Source: Hypsibius dujardini
Lineage: Eukaryota > Tardigrada > Eutardigrada > Parachela > Hypsibiidae
Assembly (NCBI GenBank): GCA_001579985.1
Contig: LRSR01002901.1
Coordinates: 1 to 22,420 of the forward strand
Reading direction: 5' to 3'
DNA: 22,420 nucleotides
Shown: positions 14,136 to 22,420 of the stretch, piece by piece
Layout: each line of letters begins with the position of its first letter
Numbering within the stretch: the first letter of the stretch is position 1
Notes under the pieces: model-generated
What the model saw: the letters and a program-made list of their open reading frames with translations, nothing else
What the model was told of the DNA's origin: nothing
Database searches by the model: none
Position numbers and translations under genes: made by a program

Positions 14136-14446
14136 AATCTTCCAGTGTTCTCCTAAATTTGAAATTCCACAGAGAAAAGCCTCTTGAGACCACAACGGCG
14201 AGATACATCACTGATATATCATGATAAATGTGGGACGATTAAAATAATATGTGTGAAGCGATTCTGAGTTTCCGCTTTAAATTTATCCCTAGTTAGTTCC
14301 GTTTTTACTCTTCCTCGTTTGTAATAGAAATTACCGATTAAATATTTACCCTTTCACATTTCAAATCAGTAAAAATTTAAATTCTGTCTTTTACAATTTA
14401 ATACTTAACAGGTTACGCGGTTGAGAATTTCACGGGCGTTGATGTT

Positions 14447-14665
14447 TCAAGCCTGATTAAACGGAGGTCCAGCTTTAGTTCCCATAAGTTCAATTAATTT
14501 ATTAAGCGCTTGCAAAGCACTATCGCGATCATAAACATCCCCAAAGTGCTCCAGCATCAGATTCAGGTCCATCAACTCCTCCCGTGAGCGAACCATCACC
14601 GTGCAGCGTTGGCGCTTGTCGTCTTCGTAAAACAGCACCGCATCGATCAGACAATCTTGCTTCAT
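14447..14665 (-). CDS. Unidentified 72-aa protein
   Basis: I do not recognise this protein. It begins MKQDCLIDAVLFYEDDKRQ, then has RCTVMVRSREELMDLN and an acidic helix-prone middle, and ends GPPFNQA. The pattern of a strand pair followed by helices suggests a small globular domain. An in-frame TAA stands just upstream of the ATG, which supports this start. Upstream on the minus strand a strong donor (CTAG|GTAAGC, near 14773) and an acceptor before CTAAACG (near 14672) bracket a GACA repeat. That suggests a 5' UTR intron with the start codon at the head of exon 2. Codon use looks coding. It could also be the last exon of a longer protein, if the in-frame stop lies within the intron. Confidence 0.5.
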   Translation of the reverse strand: MKQDCLIDAVLFYEDDKRQRCTVMVRSREELMDLNLMLEHFGDVYDRDSALQALNKLIELMGTKAGPPFNQA

Positions 14666-14671
14666 CGTTTA

Positions 14672-14690
14672 GCTGTCTGTATGTCTGTAT

Positions 14691-14745
<55 letters not shown>

Positions 14746-14764
14746 TTCAGTCTGTCTGCCTGTC
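14672..14764. repeat. TGTC repeat, probably in the 5' UTR intron of the 72-aa gene
   Basis: A nearly perfect (TGTC)n tract reads as GACA in the orientation of the minus-strand gene. It is bounded by splice-like sites on that strand. Confidence 0.88.
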
Positions 14765-14986
14765 TGCTTACCTAGGCGATTAGAAACAAGATCGAAACAG
14801 TGTAATTTAACTGAAATGTTATATCGAGCCAATTCACTTGATAAGCAAATAAACAAATAAATACCAACTGGATTTCTGGAAATTTCGTAAAATCATCAAT
14901 ATTCAAAGGTGCTTGACAATAGGCGCGCTGAAATGTATGTAGTGAAAAGACATTGATGTTTGAACTGAGTCAGACATGACTTCTGG

Positions 14987-14992
14987 TTTATT
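14987..14992 (-). promoter_or_regulatory. Polyadenylation signal AATAAA for the small secreted-protein gene
   Basis: TTTATT on the plus strand gives AATAAA on the minus strand, eight bases past the stop at 15001. This supports a 3' end there. Confidence 0.55.
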
Positions 14993-15000
14993 TGAGCTTT

Positions 15001-15665
15001 CTAATTGCCGTCTGTGAGATGAGACGGGAGCCTACGGGTAGTAGGTGGCTGGGTCGCCGCCCTCACAACTCGTTGGAAATGCCCCTGCCGAAATTCCAGT
15101 GGCACGCGGTTTAGCCCGTTGTGGTTTGCATTTTCCAAAGCTGAGCGAACGCTCTCTACAATGACAAAAAAGCACAACATATTTCGTTCAATAATTGAAA
15201 GCGAGGGTAAGTGCAGTCGATATGGGAGGAATTCACGAAAAAGATTCAATTGTTTTAAGGAAATGACGCGCACGCACGCAGCAGCTATTTTTCCATTGAT
15301 CTTATTCCAACTGAGGTTTTCATGAAAAGGGGTTTTACTGTATCTCAACATTTTGAATAACTTTCACTAGTTTCACAAGTTCACTTTAGTTTTAGTTTAA
15401 TTTAAATTTAGTTTCAATTTAGATTTAATTTTAAGTTATTTAATTTTAATTTTAATTTCAATTTAGTTTCAGTTTTGATTTAATTTTAACTTATGTAGCA
15501 CTATTACCAGATGAATAAACATTCGCTTTGGACGAAAGCGGCGCATCTTATTTATTATTTTCAAGTAATAAGTAAGGGTCCCTTACCAGATGGACAAGCG
15601 GGCGAAGGCAAAATGAGCAATTCCAAGATTACTAACACAGCGAGGATGAGCAGTCGTTTTTCCAT
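15001..15665 (-). CDS. Putative small secreted protein, two exons, 77 aa
   Basis: Exon 1 (15665-15587) encodes a clear signal peptide, MEKRLLILAVLVILELLILP, followed by SPACPS. It ends in a consensus donor G|GTAAGG at phase 1. Exon 2 (15155-15001) follows the acceptor TTGTCATTGTAG and continues in frame: ESVRSALENANHNG, then NRVPLEFRQGHFQRVV and a basic, Thr/Pro-containing tail ending TDGN. The two exons total 234 nt, a whole number of codons, and an AATAAA follows the stop closely. The mature part of about 50 residues is basic with one Cys near the signal. I recognise no family. A peptide hormone, antimicrobial peptide or cystatin-like fragment are all possible. The 431-bp intron contains an AT-rich TTTAATTT stretch. 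Confidence 0.5.
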
Positions 15666-16066
15666 GCTGCGGATCTGAAATCTTTATTATAATTCCCAAG
15701 CAGAAAAAAGTACCTTTAATTCACGAGCGGGTTTATTAATAACTAATTACTTTATATCGTCTTTTGTCTGTCTTTTTGTTAGAAGCGCGAGCTGACTGGT
15801 CCATTCAATGAGTGTTTGAGTAATGTGAACGACTTTACAGGGCTTTATCAGGTGACACATGACTGAATTTTTTTTGCCTTGTGTGCCTGTTAATCTTTGA
15901 CCAGATCGCAGCGCAATCAACCCGCAGATCAATATAGGGAAGTTACTGGCAAGTGTCTTTCAAAGTTATGTAATTATTCGTTCGATCTAAAAGCTTTAAA
16001 CGCACTTCAATTTAGTGTATATGAAAAAGGCACACTGATAAAGCTTCCGATATGTTTTATTAACAA
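15666..16066. other. Intergenic, no gene recognised
   Basis: Short frames on both strands lack domains or splice partners. It separates the secreted-protein gene start from the tRNA. Confidence 0.5.
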
Positions 16067-16139
16067 GGCTCCGTGGCCCAATGGTTAAGGCGCCTGACTA
16101 CGAATCAGGAGATTCCGTGTTCGACTCACGGCGGAGTCA
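16067..16139 (+). tRNA. tRNA-Arg (anticodon ACG)
   Basis: A 73-nt cloverleaf folds by eye. Acceptor arms GGCTCCG and CGGAGTC pair with one G-U at position 2. The D arm is GCCC...GGC. The anticodon stem CCTGA/TCAGG encloses loop CTACGAA, so the anticodon is ACG, read as ICG for CGN arginine codons. The T arm CCGTG/CACGG encloses TTCGACT. The discriminator is A. There is no intron and no encoded CCA. Internal A and B boxes (TGGCCCAATGG and GTTCGACTC) are present, and a TTTTT Pol III terminator begins four bases past the end (16143). Confidence 0.95.
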
Positions 16140-16923
16140 AACTTTTTATCTTTTTTTAACCAGGAAAATCTTTGTCAGAGAGGTAGTACAATTTGAGCCA
16201 TCAGGGGAGGTTACTAATAAAAGACAGTAAACGGATCGCATCAACCTTAATCAGAAGCCAGACAAACAGACACTGCAACGAAATGACGTAAATAAGACAA
16301 CAGGAATGAATGCTTTTTTGATTTTTTGCTTTTGCATTGAATGCCTTGTTGATTGCACTTAAATCATGTTACGCAAGTAGCAAACGCACATCACCATTAA
16401 AATGATTCGTATTACCGTATCTTAAGATCAGACAATAGCCATTGGCCGGTCGTCACGTGGTACTTTTTCAAGTCTTTGATTGATTATACGGTAATTGACT
16501 TCAATGACCACTAGAGTGCAAGTGTTCAGCTAGCCGTGCGGCCTCATTCAATCATTCAATCAACCATTCGTGTCTTTCAGAACAATAGTGGGGACATTCA
16601 ACGTCAATTCAACATCAATCAATTAGTCGCTTCATAGCATCTCTTCACTGCGCTTCTTGAATCTCTCCCCGTCAATTATCGTTCTTCGTCATAGCCTTTG
16701 TTACCTCCATGCTTCATATCAAATTTCATCGGAATCGATTTACTGAAATTCGCTCTCGGGATTTTTTGAAGGTAGGTTCCAGCAGCTCGGGAAAGTTTTT
16801 ATTAAGCATGCTAAACTGACAGTGACAGAAAAACCATCGCGTTTGATTAAAATTTTGCTTTTGTTTTGCTCTTTTTCTTACTCTCGACATTTCCTCCCAT
16901 CAGCTTCGTCGATCGATTTGAAA
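16140..16923. other. Intergenic, no gene recognised
   Basis: I see no coding exon or repeat family here. The right end is likely promoter-proximal sequence for the leader region that precedes glomulin. Confidence 0.5.
16143..16147 (+). terminator. RNA polymerase III terminator of tRNA-Arg
   Basis: A T5 run follows the tRNA by three bases, with a second T7 run at about 16151-16157. Confidence 0.8.
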
Positions 16924-16987
16924 ATGCGTGCCGCACGCCTAGCCAATGTTTGGATGCGCGGAACGCCGAAATTCGTCTTGTCATCAT
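16924..16987 (+). other. Candidate leader exon or short upstream ORF ahead of glomulin
   Basis: An ATG opens MRAARLANVWMRGTPKFVLS and the frame runs into a consensus GTAAGT donor at 16988. Acceptor-like TCTCCACAG motifs stand at 17016 and 17195, and a weaker TCTCCAGAG at 17374. Splicing to the second gives a 215-nt intron; the first would leave only 37 nt. The 22-residue start is basic and might be a mitochondrial presequence, a uORF, or simply noncoding leader. Confidence 0.3.
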
Positions 16988-17015
16988 GTAAGTGAGTGCT
17001 AATAAATCTTCCCTT

Positions 17016-17450
17016 TCTCCACAGTGGCTCTTGGGTCGCCGTCGTGTTCCCTCCATCGCTCCCTCCGCACACTCCGAAGATTTTCTACAAAGAATTCTCG
17101 AGTGATTGCACGTTGTTTTAGCTGGATGGGCAGAGCTCGAACCGAAAAACCGTCCTCGAATCTGTTCTGCGGAGCTCAGCTCTTTTCTTTCGCGTCTCCA
17201 CAGTGCGTCCTGGGTCGCTACCGTTTTCCCTCTGAACCGTCATCCGCACACCCCGAAGCTTTGTCACACACTATTCTAGTGTGACTACGCGACGATTGAG
17301 CTGAGTTCGCACGGCTCGAGCAGAAAAATTCTCGCTGAATCTGTCCGTCAGAGCTCAGCAGATTTCTTCCCCGTCTCCAGAGTGCCTTCCGAATAACCGC
17401 AGATTGCATCCTCCTTCTCTGTCTGCACACCTCGAAGCATGTCGGAAATC
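17016..17450. repeat. 179-bp tandem triplication leading into the glomulin start
   Basis: The motif TCTCCA-AG-TG occurs at 17016, 17195 and 17374, exactly 179 bp apart each time. Shared blocks follow in each copy: a TGGGTCGC-like block, then CCGCACAC(T/C)CCGAAG (CTGCACACCTCGAAG in copy 3). Copies 1 and 2 also share CAGAGCTCGAACCG/CACGGCTCGAGCAG and GGAGCTCAGC. The third copy is partial and runs into the glomulin ATG at 17439. Confidence 0.8.
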
Positions 17451-19736
17451 GATTCCGTGGAGGAAGCCCCGTGGGATGAGCCTGTCCGCCACGACTCCGA
17501 CTGGGAGGATGTCTCCGACGGAGACTTCGAAGTGGAGGGAGATTTTGCGGATCTTCCGCCGTTACCGGCGGACGGCGTGAGCTCTTCTACCTGGCACAAG
17601 CAGGTGATCGCCGCGGTAGCCGAAAAGTCAGCCTCTCAACTGGACACCCTGCTGGAAAATGCGGTGTCCGAGCGGATTTGCATCCTCAACTACGCGGAGG
17701 AGATGATTGAGGCTGTGGGGACGGCCATTTGTCAGGGAGATCTCTCGACTGACTTCAAGTCCTCCCTGGAGATGCTGATGTTCTTAATTGTGGAGCATGG
17801 TTCGGCGGCGGAGTTGATGATCTGCTTCATCGCCTTCTTCCACCGTGATGTGGTGCACGACGCGGAGCTGGAGTTCTTCCTCCCCAATATGCAGGGAACG
17901 TTGATGCGGCTGCAACGGTTTCGGCTGTACTGGCTTTCTTCGGTGCTGTCACAGTTGGACTTTTATGCCGCGAATTCGGAGCTGTCAGAGGAGCTGTTGA
18001 ATGGGGAATCCGTTTTAAGGGTGAGCGGATGCGCAGTGTGTGTGATGGTGCGGGGTTGTGCTACTACTCCCGTTGATAGATTGATTGATTCACGTGTTCC
18101 CGTTGATTGATTGGCTGATTTGAGTGTTTGCGTTGATTGATTGATTGATTTGAGTGTTCCCGTTGATTAATTGGCTGATTGATTTGAGTGTTCCCGTTGA
18201 CTAATTGGCTGATTTGAGTGTTTGTAGATAATTTTGTTAGTTATGTTCGCTTCAATTGATTAATTTATAAATTTATTATTATTTTATTTGGAAACTTTTT
18301 ATTAACTTTACGAACTGCTTATCTAATCATCTTTTGTTTATTACTGTTTTAATTATTTGATCCTTCCTTTTAATTTTTCTATTTAATTTGTTGATTTACA
18401 TTAATTGTTTTTTTTTCTAGTTGTTTTCTGCCGACATGTTTTCACCGTTCCCTCCTTCTGTTCACAGTACGACAAGCTGGTCCACATGCAGAACCTCGTC
18501 TGCGACTTCGCCCAGCCCTTCGTCGAGGACGTCCGCATCACCCGCAGCGCCTTCACCATCCCCACCGAGAAGCACTTCACTCTCCCGCAAACTCTCGCCA
18601 AACACCGCGAATGCCTCGCCCGGGCCCTACTCCACCTCCTGGCCGCACCGCTCGGCGCCATGCCCGTCTCCTACGCCGCCGGCTTCACCACCTCCCAACG
18701 CATCGTCCACCTCCTCGGAAAGGTCCTCCCCGACTTCAGCGTCCTACTCCGCTGGTACGAAGCCGATCACCGCCCTACCGACTCGGAGATCTCATCCACC
18801 ACCGATGAGACCAAAATCCCCATTTCCACTGACAGTATCGCCCGGTTGGCGTTCCTAGTGCGCTGCTGTGACGTCATGCCGAACTGTTTTCCGACGCCTC
18901 TGACCGCAGAGTACTACCTCCTCGCCGTCATCATCCCCTGCTCGGAGTGCCACGGCCGGCATGAACTCTCGCAGCATTTGGCCTTCTGCAACGCGATGTT
19001 GGATGAGATTACGGACGGTTCGCTAGTCGAGCCGATCGCCGCGGTAGAACCCGTCATGGCGCACATCGTCCGCGACCTCCTCGGGCAAGCAGTCCAATTA
19101 CCCAGCGAAAAGTCCCGCAAGCGCATCTATCTAACCGTGCACCGGTTCTTCGACAAGATGAGTGCAGAATTCTTCCATCGCGCCGTGCGAACTGTCTGGA
19201 ACACAGAGGAGTCTCGGCAGTTCCCGACCATCCTGGAGGTGCTCGTGATGGCGGTGAAGAAACGCATGACGGATCACCTCCAGAGTCCCGACACGGTGAG
19301 GGATCCCCTGCAGCGGAGTTGGTATTTGGACTTGTTTAAGGGGTTCCTCCGCATGACCGAGTACCATGCGCTGGCGGACTGGGCCGGACTGGTGACTTGT
19401 GTTTTAGGCGTCTTCAGCGTGGCCCTCGGACTGGACCGTACGGATGTGACGGGTGTGCACGGCATCCTCGACGCCGTGGAGGCATACGCCGCGTTTTGGA
19501 GGAACGCGGTTGCGGAGAATGTGCGGGAGGTGCAGGAGGAGCTGTGGAAGCGGAAGGAGCTGGAACGGAGTCGGCTGCCGCCGCTGGAAGGGAAGACGAC
19601 GACGGCCGCGGCGATGGACGTACCGGTGGAGAAGGCCGCGGACTATGCGGATCTGTCGTTGAATTATACGAATATTTTGACTCTGGCGTTGGACACCCTT
19701 GCCGGGCAGATTGACCGCGCGCGAGCGGCCTTGTAA
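17439..19736 (+). CDS. GLMN: Glomulin, two exons, 616 aa
   Basis: Glomulin (FAP68) binds the RBX1 RING domain and inhibits cullin-RING ubiquitin ligases. Exons: 17439-18020 and 18468-19736, phase 0, with donor GTGAGC and acceptor TTCACAG. The length is close to human glomulin (594 aa). Family signatures recalled are FAQPFVEDV (human FTKPFVEEV) early in exon 2, then DSIARLAFLVRCCDVMPNCF followed by PLTAEYYLL. Helical repeats follow, including SEKSRKRIYLTVHRFFDKM, which matches the human TLRKKSLAMLQLYINKL stretch. The C-terminal LALDTLAGQIDRARA resembles the human end. The N-terminus is acidic. The start is the first ATG in frame and lies in the third copy of the 179-bp repeat. Exon 2 is GC-rich. 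Assignment is from remembered alignment of a diverged family. Confidence 0.75.
18065..18225. repeat. GATTGATT-type minisatellite in the glomulin intron
   Basis: Repeated units combine CCCGTTGATTGATT or GGCTGATT with TTGAGTGTT. They begin about 45 nt after the donor. The rest of the intron (to 18467) is AT-rich. Confidence 0.85.
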
Positions 19737-20022
19737 AAGGGAATTCTGCTGAGCTGGGGAAGAGCCAGCTTCTGTGATATTTTTTGTTTGCCTTGAACCG
19801 GGAATGCGGGACCGTTTCTTCCCCGTAAACTGTGGTCTATTAGAATAGGTTTTTGGTAGTCTTATAACATATGGCCCACTTAGGTTTTTGTTAGAATGTT
19901 GTTGAAACCAACTCCGGGAGTTGTTGGTTGTGGAACCTTCGTCCTTTCAGCGTGAAATTGGAAAAGTGTTGTGGATCGCGCGTCTTGTATAAGACAGTTG
20001 TTGGAGACTTTTTGACAAACAA
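19737..20022. other. Spacer between glomulin and COQ9
   Basis: The gap is short, with both genes on the same strand. A small inverted repeat (AACCAACTCC...GGAGTTGTTGGTT, about 19907-19930) lies in it. No canonical AATAAA is evident for glomulin. Confidence 0.4.
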
Positions 20023-21549
20023 ATGCTAAATAATTTCATTGGCAAGCGAAAAAATACTATTTGGCTCGGTAGATTTAGTCAATTCTAATAAGATTTATAT
20101 TTTTATTTCCCGTTCTGTTTTGTTCAGGTCGTTTCTCATCACATGCCTCCAGTTGGGCAACAAATTCACCACCCACCGGAACAGCTGCGTCGAGGGACTC
20201 ACTGTACGCCGAAAGCGACTCACTCACCGCCAAATTTAAGAATATAAAGCACGAGCGCCTGGACAGTTCAGCCAGCGGCAGTGACAGTTCTTCAAGTTCT
20301 GGCTCCTCGGACTCGGATTCCTCGGACTCTTCTACTGACACTGCTGACTCGGATGGGAAGCCTGTTGATCTTGCCAGAGTGAAGGCTAACATCTGTAGTG
20401 CAGCTCTTCACCATGTAAAGACGTTGGGTTGGACAAGGGACGCTTTGGTTGCAGGTACTGCCACAAGGACGGAAAGCCAGACAGCCCGACAGACAGGCAA
20501 ACAGTTAGGCAGGCAGACTAACAGACAGACAGACAAACAGACAGGCAGACAGAAGAGAGACAGACTGACAGACTGAGAGAGACAAGCATAGAGACAGACA
20601 GACATGTCATATTAGTTTTGTTCGTTCAATATTAGGCGCGAAAGCATCCGGCCACCCCTCCGTACTTCACGGGCTCTTCTCCAATGGTGGATTAGATCTC
20701 ATAGTTCACTGCTACGACGACTTCAACCTGGCATTTCGTCATCAACTCACCACCGCTGAGCGCAGTGGCACAATCCCAAGTGATCTCAGTGTCAGAGAAC
20801 GCATCACTTACGGCATCAAAACAAGGCTGGAGTACAACAAACCGTTCCTGTCTCCAGAAAGCGATGCCTGGAAGTCTGCAGTGGCAGAGTTGATGCTTCC
20901 ACAGAACACCTTGACGGGGGCGCGGTTAGTCGGGCATGTGGTGGATGATATTTGGTACTGGACGGGAGACCGCACCATTGGAGTAAGTAAGCCCTTGCAT
21001 GGGTTTGCTGTGACTCTGCAGTGGGGGGACTGATTCAACTGACCTTACCGTTGTTCACTCATAGTCAGACTGGTACGCCAAGAGAGCCGCATTAGCGGCG
21101 GTCTATCAGGCGACGGAGCTGGTGATGTTGACTGACACGGATCCGTTTGACCGGACCTGGGAGTTTTTGGAACGCCGGATGGACGATTTTATGCAACTAC
21201 ACAACGCTGCTTCCATGGTACTCAGTAGCGAATGATTGAAACTTTTGTGCTTACAGACAGTTCCGTTGATGCATTAGTTGGCTTGTCTGTTTCAATGACT
21301 GTCTGTCTGACGGTCTCTCTGTCCGGCTGTCTAACTGTTTCTTGGTATCTATTGATCTGCTTGTCTGCCTGCCTGATTGTCTGTCTGGTTTGTCTGTCTG
21401 TGTTCGTCTGCTACCTGATTATCTACACGTACCTCCTATTTCAAGAGGTCTTTCTGTTGCAGTTGCACAAAACCGCGGATCAGTTTTTGCCTTTCCTCCA
21501 AGCGGCCACCATCACAGTAGGCACCTTCGTTAATGTGTTCATTGTCTAG
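20023..21549 (+). CDS. COQ9: Ubiquinone biosynthesis protein COQ9, five exons, 319 aa
   Basis: COQ9 is a mitochondrial matrix lipid-binding protein that partners with COQ7 in the hydroxylation step of ubiquinone synthesis. Exons: 20023-20068, 20128-20454, 20636-20982, 21065-21217 and 21463-21549, 960 nt in one frame. The human protein is 318 aa. A basic presequence (MLNNFIGKRKNTIWLG, then RFSSHAS) fits mitochondrial import. An acidic Ser/Asp run follows, in place of the acidic linker of the human protein. Family matches are ICSAALHHVKTLGW (TAALEFVPAHGW), AVAELMLPQNT (ALSILMLPHNI), VDDIWYWTGD (VDDMWHYAGD), DWYAKRAALAAVYQATELVM and DRTWEFLERRMDDFM. The last exon (LHKTADQFLPFLQAATITVG) matches the human C-terminal helix region. 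Introns 3 and 5 numbered by position (20455-20635 and 21218-21462) hold GACA and TGTC repeats. Exon 1 is the least certain, with a weak GTAGAT donor. Confidence 0.92.
20464..20606. repeat. GACA-rich repeat in a COQ9 intron
   Basis: An interrupted (GACA)n tract with CAGGCA and AGAGA variants lies between the second and third COQ9 coding exons. Confidence 0.85.
21283..21416. repeat. Degenerate TGTC repeat in the last COQ9 intron
   Basis: A decayed (TGTC)n tract with TGCC, TGAC and TGTT variants lies between the fourth and fifth coding exons. Confidence 0.8.
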
Positions 21550-21884
21550 GACCGTTGATTGCTTCATCGTGCATCTGGTTTTGTAGGTCGCCAATTTGAC
21601 GGGCTTGAACCAGCGACGAACCCAGTAAAGACCACTGTTCATCACCGTATCTACCTGCAATGCTTTCTTGTTTAATTTTTACCCCTACACTTGCTTAGAG
21701 CCACTTTACTGACGACTCCTAGAATAATCAACACGAAAAAACAACGCGCGAGATTCCAATTTTAATACATTGAAGCTTGGCGTGCGTTCCAGAAGAAATA
21801 ACTCCTAAAAGAACGTGAGCTAAATGTTCTACATGTAAATTGGACCATTGCATTTGGAGCAATGTCTGTCTGTCTGTCTGTCTA

Positions 21885-21961
<77 letters not shown>

Positions 21962-22005
21962 ATTGTCTGTTGGTAACTGTCTGTCTCCGGTGTGTCGCCA
22001 TGATA
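21550..22005. other. Convergent intergenic region between COQ9 and the SOCS gene
   Basis: COQ9 ends at the left and the minus-strand SOCS gene ends at the right. The interval should hold both 3' UTRs. Apart from the TGTC repeat at its right end I see no gene, and no canonical AATAAA in either orientation. Confidence 0.5.
21863..21962. repeat. TGTC tetranucleotide repeat, about 25 copies
   Basis: The purest tetranucleotide run in the window, with a single TATC interruption near the left. It sits about 45 bp downstream of the SOCS stop, probably in its 3' UTR. Confidence 0.95.
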
Positions 22006-22420
22006 TCATGCGTTGAGCTGCGGAAAGGCGAGGAACCGGCGAATCGTTCCCGGCAAGGCCATCCCCTCGAGAAGATCGTAGCGAATGTGCAGCCGGACGG
22101 TGAACCGGCAGAGCGCTTGCAGCGTCATCACCTGGGCGAACCGACTGATGGGGAACTGCAGCCGCACCGGGAAGGTCGGAGAGTTCGCGTCGCGACTCCG
22201 GCTATACGCCACCGAGGGGTAGGTGTCCTCGTTCAGCTGCGGGTAGAAGCTGAACCGCCCGCGGTTGTACTCGATCCGCGCGTGGAGCGTCTGTCCGAGG
22301 GAGCGGAAGGACAGGCTGAGAATGTGCCGCGGGTCGAGAGAGTTGCGGACGAGGAAGGTGCCGTCGGGCCGGTCGAAGAGCTTGGCCTCCGCGTCGGATC
22401 GCGAGATGGGGCCCCAGTAC
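22006..22420 (-). CDS. SOCS6/7-like suppressor of cytokine signalling, C-terminal part (137 aa seen)
   Basis: The coding region enters from the right edge and ends at TGA (22008-22006), so only the C-terminal 137 residues are visible. The SH2 part reads YWGPISRSDAEAKLFDRPDG, then TFLVRNSLDPRH, LSLSFRSLGQTLHARIEY and GRFSFYP. The phosphotyrosine-binding Arg of FLVR is kept. The C-terminal part reads YSRSRDANSPTFPVRLQFP, then SRFAQVMTLQALCRFTVRL, an intact Elongin BC-box (TLQALCRFTV) and MALPG at the Cul5-box position. SOCS proteins bind phosphotyrosine targets and recruit a Cul5 ubiquitin ligase. Similarity is closest to remembered SOCS6/SOCS7 (YSRSR...YPVRLTNPVSRF). The SH2 C-terminal segment between RFSFY and YSRSR is about 18 residues shorter than in human SOCS6. 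Confidence 0.88.
   Translation of the reverse strand, partial: YWGPISRSDAEAKLFDRPDGTFLVRNSLDPRHILSLSFRSLGQTLHARIEYNRGRFSFYPQLNEDTYPSVAYSRSRDANSPTFPVRLQFPISRFAQVMTLQALCRFTVRLHIRYDLLEGMALPGTIRRFLAFPQLNA

Noticed and set aside
15360-15500. TTTAATTT-rich stretch, considered as a transposon end or origin
   Set aside because: Simple AT-rich sequence inside an intron, with no terminal repeats or target-site duplication visible.
17439-18110. Glomulin exon 1 as a stand-alone 223-aa gene
   Set aside because: The residues after 18020 come from the GATTGATT intron repeat. The GTGAGC donor and the phase-0 acceptor at 18468 join two parts of one glomulin-like protein.
18421-18858. Ser/Pro-rich frame overlapping glomulin exon 2, and similar GC-rich shadow frames to 19714
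   Set aside because: They are off-frame readings of GC-rich glomulin coding sequence with no domain content.

Overview
This is a stretch of animal nuclear DNA. The genes are split by GT-AG introns, many under 100 bp. One gene encodes a receptor tyrosine kinase and another a SOCS-box protein, and both families point to Metazoa. A NELF-E-like gene argues against nematodes, which are known to lack NELF. The window is gene-dense and full of tetranucleotide repeats (TGTC/GACA and GATT/GATTGA). I cannot name the phylum; a compact invertebrate genome fits. I joined exons by hand from GT/AG sites, phase compatibility and family alignment from memory. Every multi-exon model except NELF-E has one favoured splice solution that keeps the frame to the stop.

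Layout, left to right. Positions 1-1560 hold no gene, but two arrays rich in GACA-N3-TGTC palindromes. Positions 1632-2680 (minus) encode an Fcf2/DNTTIP2-like pre-rRNA processing factor. Positions 3426-5336 (plus) encode NELF-E. An AT-rich spacer with an AAAGAACA minisatellite follows (5337-6553). Positions 6554-10770 (plus) encode an 807-residue receptor tyrosine kinase whose whole recognisable ectodomain is a trypsin-fold serine protease domain lacking the catalytic His and Ser. Two inverted-repeat elements lie downstream (10791-10994 and 11234-11435). Positions 11686-13972 (plus) encode a secreted trypsin-like protease with an intact triad; its intron positions and phases match the receptor's ectodomain exactly. 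Two small minus-strand genes follow: an unidentified 72-residue protein (14447-14665) and a putative 77-residue secreted protein (15001-15665). A tRNA-Arg(ACG) lies at 16067-16139. A 179-bp tandem triplication (about 17016-17450) leads into glomulin (17439-19736, plus). COQ9 spans 20023-21549 (plus). The 3' part of a SOCS6/7-like gene runs off the right edge on the minus strand (22006-22420).

Most genes are unrelated housekeeping functions: ribosome biogenesis, transcription pausing, cullin-RING ligase control and ubiquinone synthesis. The receptor and the adjacent protease form the one functionally suggestive pair. They look like products of a tandem duplication in which one copy became joined to a transmembrane tyrosine kinase and lost catalysis, while keeping its zymogen cleavage site. 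This is the most novel item in the window. By analogy with HGF and MSP, which are protease-fold signalling proteins without protease activity, the receptor may sense cleavage or a protease ligand; that is inference.
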